Notes: generated by a model from the sequence alone, not told the origin. A stretch of DNA of 12,670 nt from Pseudomonadota bacterium (GCA_021777635.1 JAJYDI010000046.1:1-12670), one strand, 5' to 3'; positions 1 through 6,262 are shown, counted from the first letter of the stretch. Translations and numbers: made by a program.

Positions 1-133
1 GGCGGGCGTGGCGGCGTTTCTCAGCACCGCGTTCCTGATGCGCTACTTCCGCCGCCACGAGACCGCGGCGCTGAATCCGTTCGCGTACTACTGCATCGCG
101 CTGGGCGCGGTGGCGCTGCTGCTGCTGTATTGA
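1..133 (+). CDS. uppP: Undecaprenyl-diphosphatase UppP/BacA, C-terminal end only (partial)
   Basis: Only the last 43 codons are present (reading from base 2 to the TGA at 131-133), so the gene starts outside the window. UppP is an integral inner-membrane phosphatase that dephosphorylates undecaprenyl diphosphate and so recycles the lipid carrier of peptidoglycan and O-antigen synthesis. The visible part is a hydrophobic stretch, a basic loop (MRYFRRHE), then NPFAYYCIALGAVALLLLY, which matches the final loop and last membrane helix of the family, normally written PFAxYRIxLG. The Arg of that motif is Cys here (TGC where CGC would be usual). A second uppP-type gene lies at 3714-4520 with the same C-terminal signature. 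The family call rests on this short tail and the paralog; the catalytic motifs are outside the window. Confidence 0.75.
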   Translation, partial: AGVAAFLSTAFLMRYFRRHETAALNPFAYYCIALGAVALLLLY

Positions 134-190
134 TCGTTCGCGCAACGCGGACAACGGGCGCCGTGCAGGTCAGCCGCAGGTCCGCAACGC

Positions 191-219
191 TTGTGGCCCG
201 CCAAATTGGAGCGTACAGT
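191..219 (+). promoter_or_regulatory. Candidate sigma70-type promoter for the porin/NRAMP-like unit
   Basis: TTGTGG (191-196) and TACAGT (214-219) are separated by 17 bases, in the gap after the upstream uppP and ahead of every leader feature. The match to consensus is moderate. A transcript from here would carry a leader of about 430 nt before the porin start at 662. The call rests on spacing and position only, and transcription from the upstream uppP promoter is equally possible. Confidence 0.3.
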
Positions 220-272
220 CCGCGCGCGCCGCGGGGCTCCCCGGGGCACGTTTCAGACTGCTAACGAGATCC

Positions 273-386
273 ATGGACAACTACCCGAGTACCAACGCAG
301 TGATCGCGCCGTCGGCGCCGGTTGCTGCTGTGGTCATGCCCAACCTGAAGACACTCCGCGCACCGGTCGCGGGCGGGCACTCCTGA
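273..386 (+). CDS. Small leader ORF 1 (37 aa), unknown function
   Basis: ATG at 273 to TGA at 384-386. The peptide begins MDNYPSTNAVIAPSAP, has a short hydrophobic middle (PVAAVVMP) and ends RAPVAGGHS. About 80% of its third codon positions are G or C, as expected of a coding frame in this genome. The Shine-Dalgarno is weak (GAG four bases before ATG). I do not recognise the peptide. Its stop lies only 6 bases before the 14-bp hairpin at 393-424, so a ribosome ending here would overlap the foot of that hairpin. It could be a regulatory leader peptide, a small membrane-associated protein or a chance ORF; the leader-peptide reading is my inference. Confidence 0.35.
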   Translation: MDNYPSTNAVIAPSAPVAAVVMPNLKTLRAPVAGGHS

Positions 387-392
387 CGTCCC

Positions 393-424
393 GCTCGCCT
401 CTGGTCCCCGGACTGGAGGCGAGC
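393..424 (+). promoter_or_regulatory. 14-bp hairpin sequestering the Shine-Dalgarno of leader ORF 2
   Basis: Bases 393-406 pair with 411-424 around the loop CCCG. The outer nine pairs are perfect (GCTCGCCTC with GAGGCGAGC), then come two G.U pairs and four further Watson-Crick pairs. The 3' arm contains GGAGG (415-419), which would be the ribosome binding site of the ORF starting at 426, so in the folded state that site is blocked. No U-run follows, so it does not look like an intrinsic terminator. The geometry (ORF 1 stop, 6-base gap, hairpin, start codon) resembles a translational-coupling or attenuation switch. The pairing is seen in the sequence; the function is inferred. Confidence 0.55.
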
Positions 425-425
425 C

Positions 426-596
426 ATGCTCATCTTCCCCCTTGCTTCGCAGCCACTCGTCGCCTCGCGGCTGGAGCCGCTGCGCCCGCTCCCGCCATCG
501 GCCGTGCCGCAACCGCGACGCCCGGCGTCTTCCCGGCAGTGGGGATCCGGACCGGAACGCGTCCATCCGCGCGCGCGCCGGGTGACCTCACCCTGA
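426..596 (+). CDS. Proline-rich small leader ORF 2 (56 aa), unknown function
   Basis: ATG at 426 to TGA at 594-596, with a strong Shine-Dalgarno GGAGG ending 6 bases upstream, itself locked in the hairpin 393-424. The product starts MLIFPLASQPLVASRLEP and has 12 prolines in 56 residues, densest in LRPLPPSAVPQPRRP; the second half is Arg/Pro-rich. Proline-rich leader peptides are known to control Mg transporter genes (mgtL ahead of mgtA in enteric bacteria) through slow translation at low Mg or low proline, and this ORF precedes an unusual divalent-cation transporter operon. However, proline and arginine codons are GC-rich and arise easily by chance in such DNA. No homolog is recognised. Confidence 0.35.
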   Translation: MLIFPLASQPLVASRLEPLRPLPPSAVPQPRRPASSRQWGSGPERVHPRARRVTSP

Positions 597-618
597 CACC
601 CTCCTGCCCTACGTTGTC

Positions 619-643
619 GCCGCCACCCGATGCGGGTGGCGGC
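619..643 (+). promoter_or_regulatory. Perfect 10-bp hairpin in the porin 5' leader
   Basis: GCCGCCACCC (619-628) pairs perfectly with GGGTGGCGGC (634-643) around the loop GATGC. The stem ends 7 bases before the likely ribosome binding site (GGAA, 651-654) and 18 bases before the porin ATG at 662. No T-run follows, so a rho-independent terminator is unlikely. It may stabilise the mRNA 5' region, place the start site, or take part in alternative folding with the rest of the leader. Only the pairing itself is directly seen. Confidence 0.5.
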
Positions 644-661
644 CCGCTGCGGAACGACCCC

Positions 662-2020
662 ATGCTTTCTGTTCGCACACCGCCACTGCTTTTGCTGCTG
701 CTAAGCGCTGTCGCACTGACAGCGTGGGGCTCCGCGCGCGCCGACGAAACCACTGCGCCACCGCTGTTCGTACCGCAATTGCTCGATGCGCAGGTGAGCT
801 ACGTGACGCAGCACTTGGGCCGACTGCACTCCAGCTACGCCGGACCGCTCAGCCTGCCAGCGGGCGGCGACCAGGCGCTCTCGCGCACCTTCGGTGCCTA
901 CTTCGGCCTGCGCCTGCCGGCGCATCTGGCCTTCTATCTGGACACCGAGCTGTTTACCGGCCGTGGCATCAACAGCGGCACCGGGCTCGCCGGTTACGTC
1001 AACGGTGACGCAGTGCGCGCCGGGCCCGGTGCAGGCGGCGCGCAGCGACCGTACATTGCGCGCGCCTACCTCGACTGGAACCTGCCACTGGGCGCTGATC
1101 GTGCATCGGTGGCGGGTGCACAGGATCAGCTCCCCGGCGAGCAGGCCACGCAACGGATCGAAATCAAACTGGGTCGTGTCGCGCTGAGCGATGACTTCGA
1201 CAAAAACCGCTACGCCAACGATACCCGCCACCAGTTCATGAACTGGGATTTCATCAACGCCGCCGCCTACGACTATGCCGCCGACACCCGCGGCTACAGC
1301 GACGGCTTCATTGCCGCTTGGGTGCAGCCGCGCTGGACGCTGCGTTATGGCGTCTATCAGATGCCCAAGGAAGCCAACGGCCAGGCGCTGGCAGGACCGC
1401 TGACCCGCGCCCGCAGCGAACAGGTGCAGCTGTCGCTGCGTCCGTTTGCTGCGGACGGCTTTGCCCTGCGCCTTCTGGCCTACCGCAACATCGCAGCCAT
1501 GGGCCGCTACGCGCAGGCACTGGCGATCGCGGCAGCCGCTGGCGCCACACCCGACATCGTCGCCAACGACCGCAACGGCCGCCGCAAGCACGGCTGGGTG
1601 CTCAACGCCGAGCTGCCGCTGGCCGACGGCAGCGCCAGCGGGCTGTTCGCGCGGCTGGCCTGGAACGACGGCGCGACGGAGTCCTTCGCATACACCGAAG
1701 CGGATCGCGCGTTGAGCGTCGGCGCGCAGCTTTCGGGCGTGCATTGGCGACGCGCGCAGGACCGGATCGGCGTCGCGCTGGGGCTCGATGGCCTGTCGGT
1801 GCTGCATCGCGCCTATCTCGCGGCCGGCGGCTGCGGCTTCATGCTTTGCGACGGCGCGCTGGACTATGGTCGCGAGCGCGTGATCGAGGCTTACTACCGC
1901 TTGCAGCTAGGACACTACCTGCAGATCAGCCCCGATCTGCAGTGGATTGCCAACCCCGGCTACAACCGCGCGCGCGGTCCGGCGCGGGTGATCGGCCTGC
2001 GCGTTCACCTCGGCATTTGA
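662..2020 (+). CDS. OprB-family (carbohydrate-selective type) outer-membrane porin
   Basis: The 452-aa product should form an outer-membrane beta-barrel for diffusion of small solutes. ATG 662 is chosen because it opens a clear Sec signal peptide (basic MLSVR, a long Leu run, then SARA|DE as likely cleavage site); the frame is open upstream to 191, but that extension has no coding character. The mature part has alternating aromatic/polar strands. Around residues 179-212 it carries FDKNRYANDTRHQF and MNWDFINAAAYDYAADTRGY, typical of the OprB (Carb_porin) family, and near the C-terminus NPGYNRARGPARVIGLR, the usual last strands. Two cysteines (C391, C396) sit close together in a predicted loop and could form a disulfide. 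Despite the family name, its position 20 bases ahead of an NRAMP-like transporter suggests it admits divalent cations; Bradyrhizobium MnoP is a precedent for a dedicated Mn channel in the outer membrane. The substrate is inferred. Confidence 0.8.
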   Translation: MLSVRTPPLLLLLLSAVALTAWGSARADETTAPPLFVPQLLDAQVSYVTQHLGRLHSSYAGPLSLPAGGDQALSRTFGAYFGLRLPAHLAFYLDTELFTGRGINSGTGLAGYVNGDAVRAGPGAGGAQRPYIARAYLDWNLPLGADRASVAGAQDQLPGEQATQRIEIKLGRVALSDDFDKNRYANDTRHQFMNWDFINAAAYDYAADTRGYSDGFIAAWVQPRWTLRYGVYQMPKEANGQALAGPLTRARSEQVQLSLRPFAADGFALRLLAYRNIAAMGRYAQALAIAAAAGATPDIVANDRNGRRKHGWVLNAELPLADGSASGLFARLAWNDGATESFAYTEADRALSVGAQLSGVHWRRAQDRIGVALGLDGLSVLHRAYLAAGGCGFMLCDGALDYGRERVIEAYYRLQLGHYLQISPDLQWIANPGYNRARGPARVIGLRVHLGI

Positions 2021-2040
2021 GATTCATTGGAGCCATGACA

Positions 2041-3429
2041 ATGCCCGCGATCGATCCATCCATCTCCGTGTCGGCGCCGCACGCCAGCGCCACCGCGCGC
2101 GCCGGCCTACAGCAACGAATTCGCGATCGCCTGCACTTGGCCGAGTTGCGCCGCAGACCAGCAACGCCGTGGAACCGGCTGGCACTGGCGCTTGCCCTGA
2201 TCGGCCCCGGACTGCTGGTGATGCTCGGCGACAACGACGCTGGTGGCGTCCTCACGTACGCACAAACCGGCGCCGCGTACGGATTGGGGCTGTTCCTTCC
2301 GCTGATGCTGATACTGGGATTCGTCGCTTACATAGTTCAGGAGATGACCATCCGTCTGGGTGCGGTGACGCGCCGCGGTCATGCCGAACTCATCTGGAAA
2401 CGCTACGGCCCGTGGTGGGGCATCTTTTCGCTTGTCGATCTGGTGCTGGCCAACATCCTCACCCTGGTTACCGAGTTCCTCGGTATCCGCATCGGCGGCG
2501 AGGCATTCGGTGTGCCCTATGCGCTGACTGTGCCGCTGACCCTGGGTTTCGTGGTGATGACGCTGGTGTTCCTGCGTTACTGGGCATGGGAGCGCATCGC
2601 ACTGTTCATCGCCGCGCTCAACTTGGTGTTTGTACCGCTGGTACTGATGGCGCATCCGCACTGGGGCGAGGTGGCGCGTGCGTTCGCGGGCTCGGGCTGG
2701 GCGATTCCGGGCGGCGTGCTCTCAGTCACCTTTCTGATTCTGCTCTCGGCGAACATCGGAACCAGCATTGCGCCATGGCAATTGTTCTTCCAGCAGTCCT
2801 GCGTGGTCGATAAGGGGTTGCTGCCCAAGGATATAAACGCCAGCCGCCGCGACCTGATGCTCGGCGTGGGCGGCATGGTGCTGGTGGCGATCGCGGTGAT
2901 CGTACTCGGCGCAGTGTCACTGTCAGGACTGCCGGACGCCAAGGACCTCACCACCCAAGCGGTGTTGGCCGCGCTGCAGCAGCGCCTCGGCGAAACGGCG
3001 ATGAAGCTGTTCGCGTTGGGCCTGATCGAGGCCGGCCTGATCGCCGCCATTGTGATCACCGCCAGCACCGGCTGGGCCATCGGCGAGGCGTTTGACATGC
3101 CGCGCTCGCTCAATGCCGCGCCCGCGCAGGCGTGGCGTTTCTATGCCCCGGCGATTATGGGCACGGTGGCGGCGGCAGGCGTGGTTCTGTTTCCGAACCT
3201 GCCGATCGGGTTCCTCAACCTCAGCGTGCAGGTTATTGCGACCGTGTTCATGCCGGCTGCGATGCTGTTCCTGCTGATGCTTCTAAACGACCGCGAACTG
3301 ATGGGTGATCATGCCAACGGCCCCATCCGCAATGCGCTGTCGATCGCGATCATGTTTGGGCTGATCGCCTGCAATGTGCTGTACGGGCTGGTCACCATAT
3401 TTCCGCACATCTTCGGAGGTACCTCATGA
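2041..3429 (+). CDS. Divergent NRAMP/SLC11-family divalent cation transporter (NRMT-like)
   Basis: This is a 462-aa inner-membrane transporter with about 11 hydrophobic helices. ATG 2041 is preferred over ATG 2035 because GGAG (2029-2032) lies 8 bases upstream of it but only 2 from 2035. The first helix carries GPGLLVMLGDNDAGG (55-69). Aligned to the canonical DPGN motif, D66 is kept but Pro is Ala67 and the metal-binding Asn is Gly69. In helix 6, SANIGTSIAPWQLFFQQS (236-253) matches the canonical MPH motif region but has Ala244 for the Met ligand and Trp246 for His. VQEMTIRLG and RRGHAEL are typical of the distant prokaryotic SLC11 clade, part of which (NRMT) transports Mg and Mn without proton coupling. 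I therefore expect Mg and/or Mn uptake rather than classical MntH function and leave the symbol blank. It follows the porin by 20 bases and overlaps the small gene after it. Confidence 0.85.
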   Translation: MPAIDPSISVSAPHASATARAGLQQRIRDRLHLAELRRRPATPWNRLALALALIGPGLLVMLGDNDAGGVLTYAQTGAAYGLGLFLPLMLILGFVAYIVQEMTIRLGAVTRRGHAELIWKRYGPWWGIFSLVDLVLANILTLVTEFLGIRIGGEAFGVPYALTVPLTLGFVVMTLVFLRYWAWERIALFIAALNLVFVPLVLMAHPHWGEVARAFAGSGWAIPGGVLSVTFLILLSANIGTSIAPWQLFFQQSCVVDKGLLPKDINASRRDLMLGVGGMVLVAIAVIVLGAVSLSGLPDAKDLTTQAVLAALQQRLGETAMKLFALGLIEAGLIAAIVITASTGWAIGEAFDMPRSLNAAPAQAWRFYAPAIMGTVAAAGVVLFPNLPIGFLNLSVQVIATVFMPAAMLFLLMLLNDRELMGDHANGPIRNALSIAIMFGLIACNVLYGLVTIFPHIFGGTS

Positions 3430-3623
3430 AAGATCTCGACGACTACACGCCCGCAGAGTTGCAGGCCCTGCTGGCCGAGGAGCGCTGGCACGACGAACTG
3501 CCACCGATCAGGCGCGTGCATCTCAAGCCGTGGCAACAGTGGGTGTTCTGGGGGCTTCGCATCTATGTCGTGATCATGTGCGTGATCGTGCTGTGGGCGT
3601 TCACATCGGGCATACATGCCTGA
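3426..3623 (+). CDS. 65-aa single-pass membrane protein coupled to the NRAMP-like transporter
   Basis: The ATG at 3426 overlaps the transporter stop (ATGA, 3426-3429) and has a near-ideal Shine-Dalgarno GGAGGT (3415-3420) 5 bases upstream, so translation is probably coupled. The product starts MKDLDDYTPAELQALLAEER, an acidic, probably helical cytoplasmic segment. It is followed by a basic/aromatic stretch (RRVHLKPWQQW) and one membrane helix (about residues 40-60, FWGLRIYVVIMCVIVLWAF), ending SGIHA. I do not recognise a named family. By position and topology it could be an accessory or regulatory subunit of the transporter, comparable in idea, not in sequence, to other small proteins that bind inner-membrane transporters. 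It is very likely a real gene; its function is inferred only. Confidence 0.8.
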   Translation: MKDLDDYTPAELQALLAEERWHDELPPIRRVHLKPWQQWVFWGLRIYVVIMCVIVLWAFTSGIHA

Positions 3624-3713
3624 GTCCGTCGGCAACGACACGACGCGAAGTGGCTGGGCACGCTGCGCGCGTTTGCGTAAGCTCGAGCGCTGCGCATGCC
3701 GCGAGGTGCCCGC

Positions 3714-4520
3714 GTGCAGATCCACTTCGGCGCCATCCTGCTCGGCATCATCGAAGGCATAACCGAGTTTCTGCCGATCTCGTCCACCGGCCATCTGCTG
3801 ATCGCGGAGCAGTGGCTTGGCGCACGATCGGACCTGTTCAACGTGGCGATCCAGGCCGGCGCGATCCTGGCCGTAAGACTGGTGTACCGGCGCAGGCTGC
3901 GGACGCTGGCAACCGGCCTCAGCCGGCGCGAAGACCTCGACTACGCCGCCAGGCTGCTGGTCGCCTTTCTGATTACCGGCGTGCTGGGACTTATCGCGGT
4001 GAAGATCGGTTTCAGGCTGCCGGACACGGTGAGACCGGTAGCCTGGGCGCTGATCCTCGGCGGCCTCTGGATGCTCGGCGCCGAAAGCCTCGCCGGGCGC
4101 TTCGAGCCCTGCGCGAGGATCCCTTGGGCGGTGGTGATCGCGGTCGGTCTGGCGCAGATGGCGGCGGGGATCTTCCGGGGCCTATCGCGCTCGGGAGCGA
4201 CCATCTTCGCGGCCATGCTGGCGGGCACGCGCGACCGTTCGGCGGCGACCGAGTTTTCGTTCCTGGTTGGCATCCCGACCATCTTTGCCGCCAGCGGCTA
4301 TGAGCTCTGACACCACGCGCGCCAGGCCGGCGTCGCGGCGCCACCCGAACGCTGGACCACCCTCGCCATCGCCTTCGTGGCATCGACGCTGACCGCCTTC
4401 GTCGCGGTGAATTGGCTGCTGGGTTACATCAGGAGTCACCGCTACACGCTGTTCGCGTGGTACCGCATCGCGCTAGGGCTGGCCTTGTTCGGTTCGCTGC
4501 AGCCGGCTTACGTGCACTGA
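3714..4520 (+). pseudogene. uppP: Second undecaprenyl-diphosphatase gene, interrupted by one in-frame TGA
   Basis: The frame matches UppP/BacA over its full normal length (268 sense codons) but has a TGA at 4308-4310 after residue 198. Translation of the same frame continues as recognisable UppP (IAFVASTLTAFVAVNWLL, then HRYTLFAWYRIALG) to a TGA at 4518-4520. The first part has the catalytic ExxxE segment GIIEGITEFLPISSTGH (E14, E18, H27) and the second motif GLSRSGATI (157-164). GTG 3714 is chosen because GAGGTG lies 5 bases upstream and MQIHFGAILLGII matches the family N-terminus; ATG 3696 is an alternative. Truncation would remove the last membrane helices. Possible earlier decay: an AGA-coded Arg55 within a hydrophobic segment and RGLSRSG where PGxSRSG is usual. 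Recent pseudogene, UGA read-through (UGA-C context) or a sequencing error all remain open. The uppP copy ending at 133 may provide the activity. Confidence 0.8.
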
Positions 4521-4663
4521 AGCCGGCGCATCCGCCGCCGCGCACAGCCCGTGGCGCGAACACCGCCCGGTTTCCGGCACGGCAACACAGCATGACCGGG
4601 ACGACCCTCGGCAAACCGTTCCAGTGCCCCCATGCTGCGTACAGTCCGCAACGGAGCCAGGTC

Positions 4664-5500
4664 ATGAACGCTGCCCGCACCATCACCCGCCGTGTCCGCG
4701 GCCTTCCCACCAGCGACGGTGCCGGCGTCAAGCTGACGCGCGTGATCGGCCAGCCGGCGCTGGAAATGCTGGACCCGTTTCTTCTGCTGGACGCCTTCGG
4801 CTCGGAGCGGGGCGCCGACTACATCGGCGGCTTTCCCGATCATCCGCATCGCGGGTTCGAAACTGTGACCTACATGCTGGCCGGTCGCATGCGCCACCGC
4901 GACAACCACGGCAACAGCGGCCTGCTGGTGCCGGGAGGTGCGCAATGGATGACCGCGGGTGCGGGCCTGATCCACTCCGAGATGCCCGAGCAGGAGGACG
5001 GCGAGATGCGCGGCTTCCAGCTCTGGGTCAACCTGCCTGCCCGCGACAAGATGCGCGCGCCGCGCTACCAGGACATCGCGCCGGAGCAGATCCCCGAGAT
5101 CGAACCCGCGCCCGGTGCGCGCGTGCGCGTGATCGCCGGCGAGCTGGCCGGCGCGCACGGTCCGGTCAGCGGCATCGCCACCCGGCCGCTGTTTCTCGAT
5201 GTCGCGCTTGCCGCCGGTGCCGCGCTCGACGTGCCGCTGCCCGTGGGCCACAGCGGCTTCGCCTACGTGTTCGAAGGCGCCGGCGTGACCCTCGGCGACA
5301 GCACGCTGGGCTTGAACGAGCTGGGCGTGCTCGGCCCCGGCGACGGAGTGCGGCTGGCGGCGGGTAGCGAGGCGACGCGGCTGATCCTGGTCGCCGGCCA
5401 GCCGCTCAACGAACCGGTCGCCAAGTACGGCCCCTTCGTAATGAACACCCGCGAGCAGATTATGCAGGCGGTTGAGGACTTTCGTGCCGGACGTTTTTGA
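4664..5500 (+). CDS. Pirin-family bicupin protein (YhhW-like, putative quercetinase)
   Basis: The 278-aa product has the two-cupin pirin fold. The metal ligands of the N-terminal cupin are all present: H60 and H62 in FPDHPHRGFETVTY, and H104 and E106 in GAGLIHSEMP. The start ATG 4664 has GGAG (4653-4656) 7 bases upstream and is followed by MNAARTITRRVRG, a usual pirin N-terminus; the frame is open further upstream, but that part overlaps the broken uppP in another frame. Pirins are cytoplasmic Fe(II)-binding proteins. Escherichia coli YhhW cleaves quercetin, and in other bacteria pirin interacts with pyruvate dehydrogenase E1, so the substrate cannot be named from sequence. The gene stands alone on this strand, 143 bases after uppP, and converges with the HD-GYP gene. 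Confidence 0.9.
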   Translation: MNAARTITRRVRGLPTSDGAGVKLTRVIGQPALEMLDPFLLLDAFGSERGADYIGGFPDHPHRGFETVTYMLAGRMRHRDNHGNSGLLVPGGAQWMTAGAGLIHSEMPEQEDGEMRGFQLWVNLPARDKMRAPRYQDIAPEQIPEIEPAPGARVRVIAGELAGAHGPVSGIATRPLFLDVALAAGAALDVPLPVGHSGFAYVFEGAGVTLGDSTLGLNELGVLGPGDGVRLAAGSEATRLILVAGQPLNEPVAKYGPFVMNTREQIMQAVEDFRAGRF

Positions 5501-5595
5501 GGCGGCGTCGAGCGGCTAGGCGGTCATCGCCTGTCCGCGGGTGGCAGACGCTTCGGGCGTTACCAAATCGCGAACGCTGTGGCGCGTTGGGTTCG

Positions 5596-6165
5596 CTACC
5601 GGATTCCGCTCGCCATGAAGGCGTCGAAGATCGAAGGATCGTGCTTGGCGCCGCGCTCGGTGTCGAGCTGCGCCAATGCCGCCGTAGGGGTTCTTACCCG
5701 GTGGTAGGGCCGCGGGGACGTCATCGCGTCGTAGCTGTCGACAACGGAAAGGATGCGACTGAGCAGCGGGATGGCCTCGGAACGAAGGCCATCCGGATAT
5801 CCGCCTCCATTCCAGTGCTCATGGTGATGGCGCACGACAACCGCGATCTCGTCGCGGAAGGGCAGATCGCGGTTCGCCCGAATGATCATCTCGCCGCGGA
5901 CGCTGTGCGATTGCATGACCGCTAGTTCCTGCGCGTCGAGAGGCCCTGCCTTGCGCAGGATCGCGTCCGGGAGATGGAGCTTGCCGATGTCGTGCAGATG
6001 CGCTGACAGAGCGAGTACCGCGAGATCATGCTCCGCAAGGTCGATGGCACAACCGAGTCGGACCGCCAGATCCGCGACGCGGTCGCAATGCTCTGCGGTA
6101 GAGGCGTCGCGCACGCTGAGAGCACGAACAAGGATAGGGTCAACAGTGGCGGTCCAGCGGTTCAC
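5596..6165 (-). CDS. Stand-alone HD-GYP domain protein (putative cyclic-di-GMP phosphodiesterase)
   Basis: The 189-aa product is essentially one HD-GYP domain, which typically hydrolyses cyclic di-GMP to pGpG/GMP at a di- or tri-metal site. Visible motifs are RDASTAEHCDRVADLA, the HD motif HLHDIGK (H58, D59, K62), H87, then HHHEHWNGGGYPDGL (113-127) with GYP intact, and the downstream helix VDSYDAMTS (D143). The usual Asp of DGxGYP is Asn119, a common variant. The start is uncertain. GTG 6165 was chosen because codon use becomes poor and AT-rich upstream, where the promoter probably lies; TTG 6216 and ATG 6342 are in frame. There is no receiver or sensor domain, unlike RpfG. It ends with TAG, 95 bases from the convergent pirin gene, and may follow the DPP-IV gene at a distance of 238 bases. 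Confidence 0.85.
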   Translation of the reverse strand: MNRWTATVDPILVRALSVRDASTAEHCDRVADLAVRLGCAIDLAEHDLAVLALSAHLHDIGKLHLPDAILRKAGPLDAQELAVMQSHSVRGEMIIRANRDLPFRDEIAVVVRHHHEHWNGGGYPDGLRSEAIPLLSRILSVVDSYDAMTSPRPYHRVRTPTAALAQLDTERGAKHDPSIFDAFMASGIR

Positions 6166-6204
6166 GGCAAATGGATGTCGATGGTGCGCCTCGATGGGCG
6201 CGAG

Positions 6205-6262
6205 GCTCGGAATCAAGCAAATTATGAGCCAATAAAGTTTACGAACCGCCAAAATCCTTGCC
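6205..6262 (-). promoter_or_regulatory. AT-rich probable promoter region of the HD-GYP gene
   Basis: This stretch is clearly AT-richer than the surrounding DNA. On the minus strand it reads TTGGCG, then TAAACTTTATTGG, then CATAATTTGC just before the chosen start. No -35/-10 pair has perfect spacing (TTGGCG to CATAAT is 20 bases), so the exact promoter is not assigned. The rest of the 6166-6403 gap holds only weak GC-rich inverted repeats, for example CGGGC-GTTC-GCCCG on the minus strand, and no gene that I can support. Confidence 0.35.

Noticed and set aside
191..661. N-terminal extension of the porin reading frame by 157 codons
   Set aside because: The frame is open only because of high GC. 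The signal peptide begins at ATG 662, and the upstream translation has no family resemblance and runs across the leader hairpins.
134..661. Mn-responsive yybP-ykoY riboswitch or Mg M-box in the leader
   Set aside because: I looked for the conserved core segments of these classes and did not find them; only simple hairpins and small ORFs are visible.
4637..4649. Exact 13-base repeat GCGTACAGTCCGC, also at 211-223, both upstream of genes
   Set aside because: About one such 13-base match is expected by chance in a window of this size and composition, and the pirin copy lacks a well-spaced -35; not enough for a shared regulatory site.
5570..5596. GCGAAC/GTTCGC inverted repeat between the convergent pirin and HD-GYP genes as a bidirectional terminator
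   Set aside because: Only six pairs with a 15-base loop and no T-run on either side; it also runs into the HD-GYP stop codon. No convincing terminator is visible in 5501-5595.
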